Below, piece after piece: positions 7,550 to 16,409 of a DNA stretch of 39,518 nt (position 1 is the first letter of the stretch; the number at the start of each line of letters is the position of its first letter). Origin of the DNA: an uncultured Sphingomonas sp. Lineage in GTDB: Bacteria; Pseudomonadota; Alphaproteobacteria; Sphingomonadales; Sphingomonadaceae. The position numbers were made by a program, and so were the translations under genes. The DNA lies in assembly GCF_913778135.1 (NCBI RefSeq), contig NZ_CAJYVU010000008.1, forward strand, positions 1 to 39,518. The letters run 5' to 3'. The notes beneath the pieces are model-generated. The model was not told the origin of the DNA. It saw only the letters and a list, made by a program, of their open reading frames with translations, and did no database searches.

Positions 7550-7726
7550 TTAGCGCGAGCGAGCGTGGGCTGCGACCTCACGCGAAAGCTCGACGTGATC
7601 GAGCCGGCGGAGAAGATCGTCGAAAGAATTGTCGCGCGGCACGGGAAAATGACGCGTGAAGCTGGTGCCCAGCTCGTCCAGGTCGCGCTGTGTCAGCAAT
7701 CCAACCGAGACGATCTTGTCAGCCAC
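7550..7726 (-). CDS. 58-residue small protein, sphingomonad type
   Basis: On the minus strand a GTG at 7726 opens a 58-codon frame ending in TAA at 7550-7552. GGGAG is 7 bases upstream of the start. The product contains LLTQRDLDELGTSFTRHFPV and FDDLLRRLDHVELS, a compact pattern I associate with small hypothetical proteins in sphingomonads. There is no signal peptide or membrane segment. The surrounding base composition is lower in GC than the neighbours. It points back toward the stress island and converges with the 7295 gene. No function can be assigned. Confidence 0.6.
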   Translation of the reverse strand: MADKIVSVGLLTQRDLDELGTSFTRHFPVPRDNSFDDLLRRLDHVELSREVAAHARSR

Positions 7727-8042
7727 GTCGATTCTCCCGACAGAAGAACAGATCGCGAGCGTTTTGGTGCCGCAGCATATGGCATGAAGCGGAAAAATGC
7801 GCGGTGTTGCGGTATCTTAACGTGGGTTAGCGAAAGCCAAGTTGAGCCAAGGCTGCTCGTGTCAAGAAGCGACAATGTTGGCTCATGCAAAATCCTCGTC
7901 GCCTCGCGAGCGCGTGATCGATGTTTGCAATCGACGCGTGGTTCGAAAGGTCCTTCGCGCAAAGCGGCTTCCCGGCGAGCCGAGTAAGCTGCCCGGCGCT
8001 GCGTGCTTCACAAAAGCGCACGCACCTGGGTACGGAACGACC
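7727..8042. other. Intergenic region between the divergent 58-residue gene and the MscS gene
   Basis: This 316-base stretch contains no convincing gene. It must hold the promoters of both flanking genes, but no strong -35/-10 pair stands out. Composition is less GC-rich around 7740-7900 than in flanking genes. A GATTC site (7730-7734) sits 4 bases before the GTG of the small minus-strand gene. Plus-strand open frames through the region have coding-unlike composition. Confidence 0.5.
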
Positions 8043-10466
8043 ATGCCATCCAAACTTCTTCTCTTATCGCTGCGTGCGCTGGCTGCGGTGCTGCTGCTGG
8101 CCAGCCTGCCCGCGGCGGCGCAGACGACCTCGGTCGCGGCGTTGAGCGATCAGCTGGCGCAGGCCGAGCGTGACGTGGCAACGGTCGACCGCGCGCTCGA
8201 CGCGCGCGTCGACGACGAGCAGCGCGACGATCTTCGGACAAAGGCGCTGGCAGCAAAAGATGCCGCGACCGAGGCCGCGGCGCGGCTGCAGGAGCAGCTG
8301 ACGCTGGTCGACGCCAAGGTAGCGCAGCTCGGCACGCCGTCGGCGGGGGCAGGCGAGGCGGGCGACATCCGCGCGCAGCGTGCCGCACTGCAACGGCAGC
8401 ATAGCGCGCTCGACTCGGCGGTGAAGCGCGGGCGATTGCTGGGCGTCACCGCGCAGCAGCTGATCGACGAGATCGCGCAGGGGCAGGCGGCACAGTTCGG
8501 CGAGCGGTTGTCCGCGCACAGTCCGTCGCCGCTGTCGCCGACGTTCTGGCGCGCGGTGCTGCTGTCCGCGCCGCGCGACCTGCGTCGCATCGCGGCGACC
8601 GTGACGAGCGGCATCGTGCAGGCGCGCACGCAATCGCGCGGCAGCGTGCCGTGGCAGGCACTCGTCGGGGCGCTCGTCTTCGTTATGGTGCTAGGGCCGG
8701 GGCGGCTGGCGCTCCGCCGCGTCGGGCAGCGGTTCCTGATCGAGGGGGCGCCAGGCCACCGCGTGCGCCGCTCGGGTTACGCGATCTGGCGGATCGCGGT
8801 CGGTACGCTGACCCCGTTATGCGCCGCGTTCGCGCTGGTGCAGGGCATACGTTGGGGAAGGCTGGAGGCGGCGAGCTGGAGCCCGGTGTTCGACGGGCTG
8901 ATCGCGGCGATGACCTTTGCCGGGCTGACGCTGTCGGCGACCGGAGCGCTGTTGATGCGCAACCAGTCGTCGTGGCGCGTGGCGACGATCAGCGACACGA
9001 CGGCGACGCGGCTACGGCCGTTCTCGATCCTGCTGGCGGCGCTGTCGTTCGCGACCATCATGGTCGACACGTTCAACCGTGCGGTGAACGCGAGCGGCGC
9101 CGCGCGGGTAGCGTCGCAGGTGGCGGAAGCGTCGCTGCACCTGCTGCTGCTCGCCGCGACGCTGCTGGCGCTCGGGCGGCTGCGTGCCGAGCAGGCGAAC
9201 GACGAGCAGGGACAGACGGCCCGTGCCGGGCTGGGCGCGGTGACGCTGCTCGCCTGGGGGATCGTGCTGGTTGCGGGCGCGGGGCTGCTGTTCGGCTATA
9301 TTGCTTTGAGCCTGTTCATGGTGCAGCTGGTCGCGTGGGGCGCGGTGCTGGGATCCGCGACCTACCTGCTGATGACCGCGATCGACGATATCACGACCAG
9401 CCTGTTCAAGCGCAGCAGCGTGACCGGGCGGACGCTGGTGCGCGCGCTCGGCCTGCGCGGCAGCAGCGTCGACCAGTTCGGCGTACTGCTGTCCGGCGTG
9501 CTGCGCCTGATCGTCGCGGTAACCGCGGTCGGGTTGCTGTTGTCGCCGTTCGGCGCGGGCAACGGCGTCACGTCACTGTTCGGGCGGCTGGGCACGCTGG
9601 CGCAGGGCGTCGAGATCGGCGGCGTGTCGGTGTCGCCGGGCACGATCGTGCGTGGACTGGTGGTGCTGTTCGTCGGTCTGGCGCTGGTGCGTGCGTTCAT
9701 GGGCTGGCTGGAGGGGCGCTACCTGCCCGCGACCGACCTGGACGGATCGGGACAGAATTCGGTCAGGCTGGTCGCGCGCTACGTCGGGATCGCGCTGGCG
9801 GTCATCTGGGCGCTCGCGTCGCTCGGTATCGGCATGGAACGGATCGCGCTGCTGCTATCGGCCTTGTCGGTCGGTATCGGTTTCGGCTTGCAGGCGATCA
9901 CGTCGAATTTCGTGTCGGGGCTGATCCTGCTCGCCGAGCGGCCGATCAAGATCGGCGACCTGGTGCGCGTCGGTACCGACGAAGGTGACGTGAAGCGGAT
10001 CAGCGTGCGCTCGACCGAGATCGAGCTCGCCGATCATTCGACACTGATCGTCCCCAATTCGGAGCTCATTACCAAGTCGGTGCTCAACAAGACGATGGCG
10101 AGCCCGATGGGCCGCATCCAGATCCAGTTCTCGGTCCCGCTCGGCACGCAGGTAGCTCGAGTGCGCGAGCTGGTGCTGGAGAGTTTCGCCGCCGAGCCCG
10201 CGGTCCTGGGCGATCCCGCGCCATCTGCGTTCGTCGATTCGATCGCGGACGGGCGCATCCTGTTCAACTGCTTCGCACACGTGGCCACGCCGCGCGCCGC
10301 GTACAGTGCGCGCTCGGCCGTGTTCATGGCGCTGCTCGGGCGCTTCCACGACGAGGGGATCGACATCGGCACGGTGCCGCAGCGACTGGAGATGGTCGCT
10401 GCACCCACGCCGGCGGACGGTCGTTCGGATAAGAAGCGCGATGCACCGGAAACAGGTGACGTATGA
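8043..10466 (+). CDS. Large MscS-family mechanosensitive channel with DUF3772-like periplasmic domain
   Basis: The 807-residue protein starts with a signal peptide (LLLLSLRALAAVLLLASLPAAAQ). An Ala-rich, coiled-coil periplasmic region follows (about 30-190), of the kind found in DUF3772-type large channels. Roughly eight to ten membrane segments span 210-620. The MscS core comes next: pore helix and beta domain around GLQAITSNFVSGLILLAERP and KIGDLVRVGTDEGDV, then a cytoplasmic alpha/beta domain. MscS proteins open when membrane tension rises and release solutes after osmotic downshock. The ATG at 8043 is chosen because it gives a clean signal peptide; a longer in-frame reading from 7842 adds a non-homologous sequence. 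The C-terminus is short and charged. The gene is 41 bp from the PD40 gene. Confidence 0.85.
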   Translation: MPSKLLLLSLRALAAVLLLASLPAAAQTTSVAALSDQLAQAERDVATVDRALDARVDDEQRDDLRTKALAAKDAATEAAARLQEQLTLVDAKVAQLGTPSAGAGEAGDIRAQRAALQRQHSALDSAVKRGRLLGVTAQQLIDEIAQGQAAQFGERLSAHSPSPLSPTFWRAVLLSAPRDLRRIAATVTSGIVQARTQSRGSVPWQALVGALVFVMVLGPGRLALRRVGQRFLIEGAPGHRVRRSGYAIWRIAVGTLTPLCAAFALVQGIRWGRLEAASWSPVFDGLIAAMTFAGLTLSATGALLMRNQSSWRVATISDTTATRLRPFSILLAALSFATIMVDTFNRAVNASGAARVASQVAEASLHLLLLAATLLALGRLRAEQANDEQGQTARAGLGAVTLLAWGIVLVAGAGLLFGYIALSLFMVQLVAWGAVLGSATYLLMTAIDDITTSLFKRSSVTGRTLVRALGLRGSSVDQFGVLLSGVLRLIVAVTAVGLLLSPFGAGNGVTSLFGRLGTLAQGVEIGGVSVSPGTIVRGLVVLFVGLALVRAFMGWLEGRYLPATDLDGSGQNSVRLVARYVGIALAVIWALASLGIGMERIALLLSALSVGIGFGLQAITSNFVSGLILLAERPIKIGDLVRVGTDEGDVKRISVRSTEIELADHSTLIVPNSELITKSVLNKTMASPMGRIQIQFSVPLGTQVARVRELVLESFAAEPAVLGDPAPSAFVDSIADGRILFNCFAHVATPRAAYSARSAVFMALLGRFHDEGIDIGTVPQRLEMVAAPTPADGRSDKKRDAPETGDV

Positions 10467-10507
10467 GACCAATCGGCTAGAAAGGCGGCAAAAGAGGGGA
10501 TTGCATC

Positions 10508-13500
10508 ATGACCTACCGTGCCGCCACCGCCGTCGCTTTGTGCCTGATGGCGGCGCAACTCTCTGCCCCGGGGGTTGCCCAGGTCGCGCCAACGAACTCG
10601 CCGACGCCAATCGAGCGCACGCAGGCGCCCGAGAACCAGATCACGCAGCCCAATCCAGAGGTCGTCACCGATCGTCCGATGGTCGCGCCGCCCGCGACCC
10701 CTGCGCCCAACGCCAATGCCCGCACGGTCGCGACGACGCCGGCAAAGGCACCCAAGTGGGACGTGAATGCGCCGCCGGGGATGCGCACGCGCGAGGTGGC
10801 GATCAACACCGATAACGGTAGCTGGATGAACGTCGACGTGTCGCCCGACGGGCGGCTGATCGCGTTCGACATGCTGGGCGACATCTACACGATGGGCATC
10901 GCGGGCGGCACGCCGACGCGGATCGCGCAAGGGCTGGCGTACGAGCACCAGCCGCGCTTCTCGCCCGACGGGCGGCGCATCGCCTTCACCTCCGATCGCG
11001 GCGGCGGCGACAACATCTGGGTGATGAACGTCGACGGCAGCGACAAGCGTCAGGTAACGAAGGAGGACTTCCGCCTGCTCAACCAGCCGTCGTGGAGCCC
11101 TGACGGACGCTTCATCGCGGCGAAGAAGCATTTCACCACCGGCCGCTCATTGGGCACGGGCGAGGTGTGGCTGTACCATGTCTCGGGCGGCGGCGGCGTG
11201 CAGCTGGTCAAGCGCAAGAGCGAGCAGCTGCAGAAGGAACTGGGCGAGCCGATCTACGCGCCCGACGGCAAGAGCATCTTCTACACCCGCAACGTCACGC
11301 CCGGTCCGATCTTCGAATACGCACAGAATTCGCGCACCGATCTGTTCAACATCGAACGCTACGACATCGATAGCGGCGAAGTAACGACGGCGGTATCCGG
11401 CGTCGGCGGATCGGTGCGCCCGACGCCTTCACGCGACGGCAAGCGCATCGCGTTCGTGCGGCGCGAGAACAACAAGACCAAGCTGTGGGTGAAGGACCTG
11501 GCCACCGGCGTCGAGCGTGTCGTCTACGGCGACCTCGACCGCGACGTGCAGGAAACCTGGGCGGTGACGGGGGTCTACCCCAACATGGCGTGGACGCCCG
11601 ACAATGCGGCGATCCTGATCTGGGCGGGCGGGCATATTCAGCGCGTTGCGGTGGATGGCTCGGGCGCGCGGGTGGTGCCGTTTCGGGTCAACGACACGCG
11701 CGTGGTGATCGACGCGACGCACCCGCAGGTCGAGGTATCGCCCGACCGGATCCAGACCAAGATGCCGCGCTGGGCGAGCGTTTCGCCCGATGGGCGTCAG
11801 GTGGTGTTCGAGACGTTGGGCAAATTGTACGTCAAGCCGATGGCGGGTGGTGCTGCGCGGCGGCTGACGCGCTCCACCGACGAGCTGGAGCTGTGGCCGA
11901 GCTGGTCGCGCGATGGGCGGCAGATCGTCTTTGTCGGCTGGACCGATGCGGGGCTGGGGCAGATCAAGACGGTTGCGGCGGGGGGCGGCTCGGCGAAGGT
12001 CGTGACCACCGCGGCGGGGCTGTACCGCCGTCCGCATTTCTCGCCCGACGCCAAGGTGATCGTGTTCGAGCAGGGCGAGGGCGGCGGGCTGACCGCGGCG
12101 CGCGGGGCCGGCGGATCGGGCGCGTACCGCGTCGCGGCGACGGGCGGCGCGCCGATCAGGATCGCGGAGGGCGCGGCCGAGCCGCAATTCGGCGACCGGA
12201 ACGACCGCGTGTTCCTGCTGACGAGCGAGAAAGACAAGCGCCAGCTTGTCAGCACTGATCTGAACGGCGAAGCCAAGCGGGTGCACGCGCAGGGCGAGCT
12301 GGTCAGCGACTATCAGGTGTCGCCGACGGGCGAGTTCGTCGCGTTCAAGCAGAATTACCAGGCGTTCGTGATGCCGCTGATGCCCGGCACGCAGGGGGTG
12401 GAGACCGACAAGAAGGCCGGGCCGCTGCCGGTGACACAGGTAAGCGCGGACGGTGCGGACTTCATCAACTGGTCGAACGACGGACAGGCGCTGCACTGGA
12501 GCACCGGGCCGACGCTCTACACCGCGCAGGTAAATGCACTGTTCAAGCAGGCGCCTGCGGGTGACAATCCGTCCAAATTTGCAGCCCCGCGCACCGGCGT
12601 GTCGCTGTCGATGGACGTGCCCGCGGCGAAGCCGACAGGGACGGTCGCGCTGACCGGCGCGCGCGTCTTGACGATGGCGCGCGCGGATGGCGGGATCATC
12701 GACGATGCGACGATCCTGATTCGCGGCGACCGCATCGTTGCGGTCGGCCCGCGCGCTTCGGTCACGATCCCGGCGGGCACCAAGACGATCGACCTGGCGG
12801 GCAAGACGATCATCCCCGGGCTGGTCGACGCGCACGCGCACGGCCCGCAGGGCGACGACGAACTGGTGCCGCAGCAGAACTGGAACGCGATGGCGAACCT
12901 CGCGCTCGGCACCACGACGATCCACGATCCGTCGTCGCGCTCGGCCGAGATCTTCCCCGCGGCCGAGATGCAGCGTGCGGGGCTGATCCTGGCACCGCGC
13001 ATCTTCTCCACCGGCGAGATCATCTACGGCGCGAAATCGCCCGACGTGTACGCGGAGATCAACAGCTACGACGACGCGCTCGCCGACGTGCGGCGATTGA
13101 AGGCGCAGGGCGCGCACAGCGTCAAGAACTACAACCAGCCGCGGCGCGAGCAGCGTCAGATGGTCGTCGCCGCCGCGCAGGCCGAGGGGATGGAGGTCGT
13201 GCCCGAGGGCGGGTCGCTGTTCACGCAGGACGTGACGCTGATCCAGGACGGCAATTCGACCGTCGAGCACAACATCCCGCTGGAGCATTTCTACGACGAT
13301 CTGGTCCAGTTGTGGACACAGACCAAGACCAACTACACGCCGACGCTGGTCGTCACCTATGGCGGGCCGGCGGGTGATCCGTACTGGCGCGCGCATACCG
13401 ACGTGTGGCGTCACCCGATCCTGTCGCACCACGCGCCGCAAGGACTGCTCGCAGCGCAGAACGCGCGGCGTGAGCTCGCGCCCGAGGAGGATTACGTCGA

Positions 13501-13948
13501 CGGCGAGAGCGCGCGCGAGGCCAAGAAGCTGGCCGACAAGGGCGTGCAGGTGTCGATCGGCGCGCACGGGCAGCAGGCGGGGCTGGGCGCGCATTGGGAG
13601 ATGTGGAGCTTCGCCAAGGGCGGCTGGTCGCCGATCGAGGCGTTGCGCGCGGGCACGATCATGCCGGCGACGTCGCTTGGCTATCAGAAGGACGTCGGCT
13701 CGCTCGAACCCGGCAAGCTCGCCGATCTGGTGGTGCTCGACGCCGATCCGACGGTGAACATCCGCAACACCGACAAGGTGAGCCGCGTGATGCTGGGCGG
13801 GCATCTGTACGATGCGGCGACGCTCAACGAGGTCGAGACGGGCGATCGGCAGCGGATGCCGTATTGGTTCGAGGGCGCGAACGGCGGCGGGGGTACGGGC
13901 ACGCGGATGACGACCGGGCACGGTTACGGCGACGCGGATCAGGATTGA
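10508..13948 (+). CDS. Secreted PD40/TolB-like propeller fused to an amidohydrolase domain
   Basis: The 1146-residue protein has a signal peptide (TAVALCLMAAQLSAPGVAQ) and a Pro/Thr/Ala-rich linker to about residue 80. Repeated beta-propeller blades follow with the PD40 pattern SPDGRxIAF (for example SPDGRLIAF, SPDGRRIAF, SPDGRFIAA, SRDGRQIVF). From about residue 710 an amidohydrolase fold begins. It has the metal motif HAH (His776, His778), Lys873 in SVKNYNQ, His921 in VEHNIPLEH, and the closing ADLVVLDADP. At the place of the usual catalytic Asp the sequence reads IGAHGQQ (His1020). It is probably periplasmic. The PD40 plus amidohydrolase layout is known from other proteobacteria, where it is usually only predicted to hydrolyse peptides or amides. 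An AG-rich AGAGGGG stretch lies just before the ATG. Confidence 0.85.
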   Translation: MTYRAATAVALCLMAAQLSAPGVAQVAPTNSPTPIERTQAPENQITQPNPEVVTDRPMVAPPATPAPNANARTVATTPAKAPKWDVNAPPGMRTREVAINTDNGSWMNVDVSPDGRLIAFDMLGDIYTMGIAGGTPTRIAQGLAYEHQPRFSPDGRRIAFTSDRGGGDNIWVMNVDGSDKRQVTKEDFRLLNQPSWSPDGRFIAAKKHFTTGRSLGTGEVWLYHVSGGGGVQLVKRKSEQLQKELGEPIYAPDGKSIFYTRNVTPGPIFEYAQNSRTDLFNIERYDIDSGEVTTAVSGVGGSVRPTPSRDGKRIAFVRRENNKTKLWVKDLATGVERVVYGDLDRDVQETWAVTGVYPNMAWTPDNAAILIWAGGHIQRVAVDGSGARVVPFRVNDTRVVIDATHPQVEVSPDRIQTKMPRWASVSPDGRQVVFETLGKLYVKPMAGGAARRLTRSTDELELWPSWSRDGRQIVFVGWTDAGLGQIKTVAAGGGSAKVVTTAAGLYRRPHFSPDAKVIVFEQGEGGGLTAARGAGGSGAYRVAATGGAPIRIAEGAAEPQFGDRNDRVFLLTSEKDKRQLVSTDLNGEAKRVHAQGELVSDYQVSPTGEFVAFKQNYQAFVMPLMPGTQGVETDKKAGPLPVTQVSADGADFINWSNDGQALHWSTGPTLYTAQVNALFKQAPAGDNPSKFAAPRTGVSLSMDVPAAKPTGTVALTGARVLTMARADGGIIDDATILIRGDRIVAVGPRASVTIPAGTKTIDLAGKTIIPGLVDAHAHGPQGDDELVPQQNWNAMANLALGTTTIHDPSSRSAEIFPAAEMQRAGLILAPRIFSTGEIIYGAKSPDVYAEINSYDDALADVRRLKAQGAHSVKNYNQPRREQRQMVVAAAQAEGMEVVPEGGSLFTQDVTLIQDGNSTVEHNIPLEHFYDDLVQLWTQTKTNYTPTLVVTYGGPAGDPYWRAHTDVWRHPILSHHAPQGLLAAQNARRELAPEEDYVDGESAREAKKLADKGVQVSIGAHGQQAGLGAHWEMWSFAKGGWSPIEALRAGTIMPATSLGYQKDVGSLEPGKLADLVVLDADPTVNIRNTDKVSRVMLGGHLYDAATLNEVETGDRQRMPYWFEGANGGGGTGTRMTTGHGYGDADQD

Positions 13949-13975
13949 TCTGACGCGGGAGCCTTCGATCTGTTA

Positions 13976-14001
13976 GGGGCACGCGCTACCTCGCGTGCCC
14001 C
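13976..14001. terminator. Perfect 10-bp hairpin, probable terminator, directly before trhO
   Basis: GGGGCACGCG (13976-13985) pairs perfectly with CGCGTGCCCC (13992-14001) around a 6-base loop. It lies 28 bp after the PD40-amidohydrolase gene and ends 7 bases before the trhO start. It has no T tract. It may terminate the first transcript, shield the trhO start, or both. Confidence 0.6.
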
Positions 14002-14008
14002 CAAGTGG

Positions 14009-14833
14009 ATGAGAATGACCGAGACTTCGCCCACGCCGCCGATCCTCGTCGCGGCGTTGTATCAGTTTACGACGATAGTCGACGTGGCGGCGGTGAAAAC
14101 CGCGCTACTGCCGGTATGCGAGGCGGCGGGGGTGCAAGGCTCGCTGCTGCTGGCGCACGAAGGCATCAACGGGACCGTCGCGGGCAGCGACGACGGGATC
14201 GCGGCGGTGCTCGCGCATCTGCGCACGCTGCCGGGATGTGCGGCGTTGGAGGTCAAGTTCTCGCGTGCCGACACGATGCCGTTCGGGCGGATGAAGGTGC
14301 GATTGAAGCGCGAGATCGTGACGATGGGTCAGCCCGACCTCGATCCGATCGGCGGCGTCGGCGCCTACGTCGAGCCGGCGGACTGGAACGCGCTGATCGA
14401 CGATCCCGATACGATCCTGATCGATACGCGCAACGATTACGAGGTCGCGCTCGGCACTTTCGCGGGGGCGATCGATCCGGGAACGCGCAGCTTCCGCGAC
14501 TTTCCGGCGTGGTTTCGCGAATGGCGCGAGGCGTTGCTGACGGAGGGACGCGCGCCCAGGATCGCGATGTTCTGCACCGGGGGCATCCGGTGCGAGAAGG
14601 CGACGGCATTCGTCCGCGCCGAGGGTATCGAGGACGTGTTCCACCTGAAAGGCGGCATACTCAATTACCTGGAGCAAGTGCCCGAGGCCGAGACGCGCTG
14701 GGAGGGTGAGTGTTTCGTATTCGACGAGCGGGTCAGCGTGATGCACGATCTATCGCCGACACACCGCGCGATGTGCAAGGCGTGCCAGCGGCCGGTCGGA
14801 GTTGATGGCTGCGCGTGCGGAGACGCGGTTTAG
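14009..14833 (+). CDS. trhO: tRNA uridine-34 hydroxylase TrhO (YceA-type rhodanese protein)
   Basis: The 274-residue cytoplasmic enzyme matches the TrhO layout. An N-terminal acylphosphatase-like domain contains [16 protein letters not shown], and a central rhodanese domain has the active loop FCTGGIRC with Cys189 as candidate catalytic cysteine (Cys195 nearby). A C-terminal four-cysteine tail reads CKACQRPV...CACG. TrhO hydroxylates U34 of certain tRNAs at the wobble base in an oxygen-dependent route to 5-methoxyuridine-type modifications. Start: ATG at 14009, with ATG at 14015 as alternative (GATGAGA lies between them). No strong Shine-Dalgarno is seen. A hairpin abuts the start. Confidence 0.92.
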   Translation: MRMTETSPTPPILVAALYQFTTIVDVAAVKTALLPVCEAAGVQGSLLLAHEGINGTVAGSDDGIAAVLAHLRTLPGCAALEVKFSRADTMPFGRMKVRLKREIVTMGQPDLDPIGGVGAYVEPADWNALIDDPDTILIDTRNDYEVALGTFAGAIDPGTRSFRDFPAWFREWREALLTEGRAPRIAMFCTGGIRCEKATAFVRAEGIEDVFHLKGGILNYLEQVPEAETRWEGECFVFDERVSVMHDLSPTHRAMCKACQRPVGVDGCACGDAV

Positions 14834-14841
14834 GTTGACCG

Positions 14842-15459
14842 CTACACGCCTGCGCCTGCCGCAGGCCGCTCGCGCATCGCGGCCATCCAGCGGGCGACAT
14901 GCACGTGCTCGGGTGCGGGCGCGAACTTGACCATGCGCGCGAAGTCGATGCCGGTGTAGGCGACCACGTCGGCGATCGTCACGCGGTCGGCGGCGATGAA
15001 CGCGCTTTCGGCGAGACGGCGATCGAACACCTTTAATGCGCGCGTCGCCGCAACGGTGTTGGTGTCCGCTATCGCGGGCACCTGCGTCTCGATCGCGGCG
15101 AGCGCGGGATGGCCGTGGCGGACCGACATCATCAGCGGCGTCGCGAGCAGCATTTCGGCGCGGCGCATCCACATTTCGATCACCGCGATCTCCAGCGGAT
15201 TGCGGCCGAACAGGTTCGGCTCGGGATAGACGCTCTCGAGATAACGGCAGATCGCGATCGATTCGGTGATCGTCGTCTCGGCGTCGATCTCGAGCGCGGG
15301 GACGTTGGCGAGGCCGGCACGGGCGAGGTAGTCGGGGGTGCGGTGCTCGCCCTTGAAGATGTCGGTTGGGACGATCTCGATATCCTCGATGCCCTTCTCC
15401 GCCATGACCCAGCGAACGCGGCGGGGATTGGGCGCGCGACGACTGTCGAACAGGCGCAT
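14842..15459 (-). CDS. Glutathione S-transferase family protein
   Basis: The 205-residue protein has an N-terminal thioredoxin fold (MRLFDSRRAPNPRRVRWVMAEKG) in which a serine/arginine stretch replaces a classical catalytic Tyr. The cis-Pro glutathione site NVPALE and the ES motif in TITESIAICRYLE follow. A helical C-terminal domain ends with DRVTIADVVAYTGID, the N-capping box of the family. The start ATG shares one base with the stop of the upstream YghU-like gene, and GAGGAG lies 8 bases upstream, so the two transferases are translationally coupled. Substrate unknown; likely conjugation or reduction with glutathione in the cytoplasm. Confidence 0.88.
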   Translation of the reverse strand: MRLFDSRRAPNPRRVRWVMAEKGIEDIEIVPTDIFKGEHRTPDYLARAGLANVPALEIDAETTITESIAICRYLESVYPEPNLFGRNPLEIAVIEMWMRRAEMLLATPLMMSVRHGHPALAAIETQVPAIADTNTVAATRALKVFDRRLAESAFIAADRVTIADVVAYTGIDFARMVKFAPAPEHVHVARWMAAMRERPAAGAGV

Positions 15460-16331
15460 CAGGCTTTCTCCTCGCCAATCTTGTCCTGTGTCCTGGTGTC
15501 GAAGTCGTTCGCGTCGTGGCGTTCGTGGAGCTGGCTGGCGGGATCGCCCATCACGCGGTTGACCATGCGGCCGCGCTTCACCGCAGGGCGCTCGGCGAGC
15601 TGGTCGGTCCAGCGCAGCACGTTCTTGTACTCATGCACCTGGAGGAAGGTGCCGGCGTCGTAGACGAGCCCCTTCACCAGCGCGCCATACCACGGCCAGA
15701 TCGCCATGTCGGCGATGGAGTAGTCAGGTCCCGCGATATACTCGCTCTCGCTCAGACGGCGGTCGAGCACGTCGAGTTGGCGCTTCACCTCCATCGCGTA
15801 GCGGTCGATGGCGTACTCGATCTTGGTCGGCGCGTAGGCGTAGAAGTGGCCGAAGCCGCCGCCGAGCAGTGGGCCTGCGCCCATCTGCCAGAACAGCCAT
15901 GACAGGCATTCCGCACGCGCGGCGGGTTGGGTGGGGAGGAACGCGCCGAACTTCTCGGCGAGGTAGACGAGGATCGAGCCCGATTCGAACACGCGAACGG
16001 GTGTGTCGCCGCTGCGGTCGACCAGCGCCGGGATCTTCGAATTGGGATTAGCCGCGACGAAGCCGCTGCCGAACTGGTCGCCCTCGTTGATGCGGATCAG
16101 CCAGGCGTCGTATTCGGCGCCCGCGTGGCCGGCGGCGAGCAGCTCTTCCAGCATCACCGTGACCTTCACCCCGTTGGGCGTGGCGAGCGAGTAGAGTTGC
16201 AACGGGTGTCGCCCGACCGGCAGCTCCTTGTCATGCGTCGCGCCCGCGGTCGGGCGGTTGATGTTGGCGAAGCGCCCGCCGTTTTCCTTGTTCCAGGTCC
16301 AGATCTCGGGCGGCGTGTAGCTGTCGGTCAC
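15459..16331 (-). CDS. yghU: YghU-like glutathione transferase / disulfide-bond reductase
   Basis: The 290-residue length matches E. coli YghU (288). The long N-terminal extension (YTPPEIWTWNKENGGRFANI), the SLATPNGVKVTVMLEEL active region, the cis-Pro motif SKIPALVD, and FESGSILVYLAEKFG are all typical of this group. YghU-type proteins bind two glutathione molecules and reduce disulfides in the cytoplasm. The start is GTG, with AGAGGAG about 7 bases upstream. Its stop overlaps the next transferase by one base. The C-terminal DTRTQDKIGEEKA tail is charged and probably disordered. Confidence 0.9.
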   Translation of the reverse strand: MTDSYTPPEIWTWNKENGGRFANINRPTAGATHDKELPVGRHPLQLYSLATPNGVKVTVMLEELLAAGHAGAEYDAWLIRINEGDQFGSGFVAANPNSKIPALVDRSGDTPVRVFESGSILVYLAEKFGAFLPTQPAARAECLSWLFWQMGAGPLLGGGFGHFYAYAPTKIEYAIDRYAMEVKRQLDVLDRRLSESEYIAGPDYSIADMAIWPWYGALVKGLVYDAGTFLQVHEYKNVLRWTDQLAERPAVKRGRMVNRVMGDPASQLHERHDANDFDTRTQDKIGEEKA

Positions 16332-16376
16332 GGATGGCTCCTCTCAGGCGACGTTCGCCCGAGACTAGCCGTGCGT

Positions 16377-16406
16377 GCGGCGCGGGTCCAATCGCCCGCG
16401 CGCCGC
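16377..16406 (-). terminator. GC-rich hairpin terminator for the ABC-F gene
   Basis: GCGGCGCGGG (16377-16386) pairs with CCCGCGCGCCGC (16395-16406) with a two-base bulge and an 8-base loop. It lies immediately downstream of the ABC-F stop on the minus strand. No T tract is present. Confidence 0.5.
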
Positions 16407-16409
16407 CGA

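Noticed and set aside
7940..7947. tRNA-like GGTTCGAA T-arm motif
   Set aside because: The flanking bases do not form a T stem and no acceptor or anticodon arms can be folded.
7565..7987. 140-residue plus-strand open frame
   Set aside because: Composition is unlike coding DNA here, the frame has no ribosome binding site and it runs opposite to a convincing 58-residue minus-strand gene.
11429..13921. 830-residue minus-strand open frame
   Set aside because: It is a long antisense shadow of the PD40-amidohydrolase gene, common in GC-rich DNA; its sequence is Arg-rich without domains.
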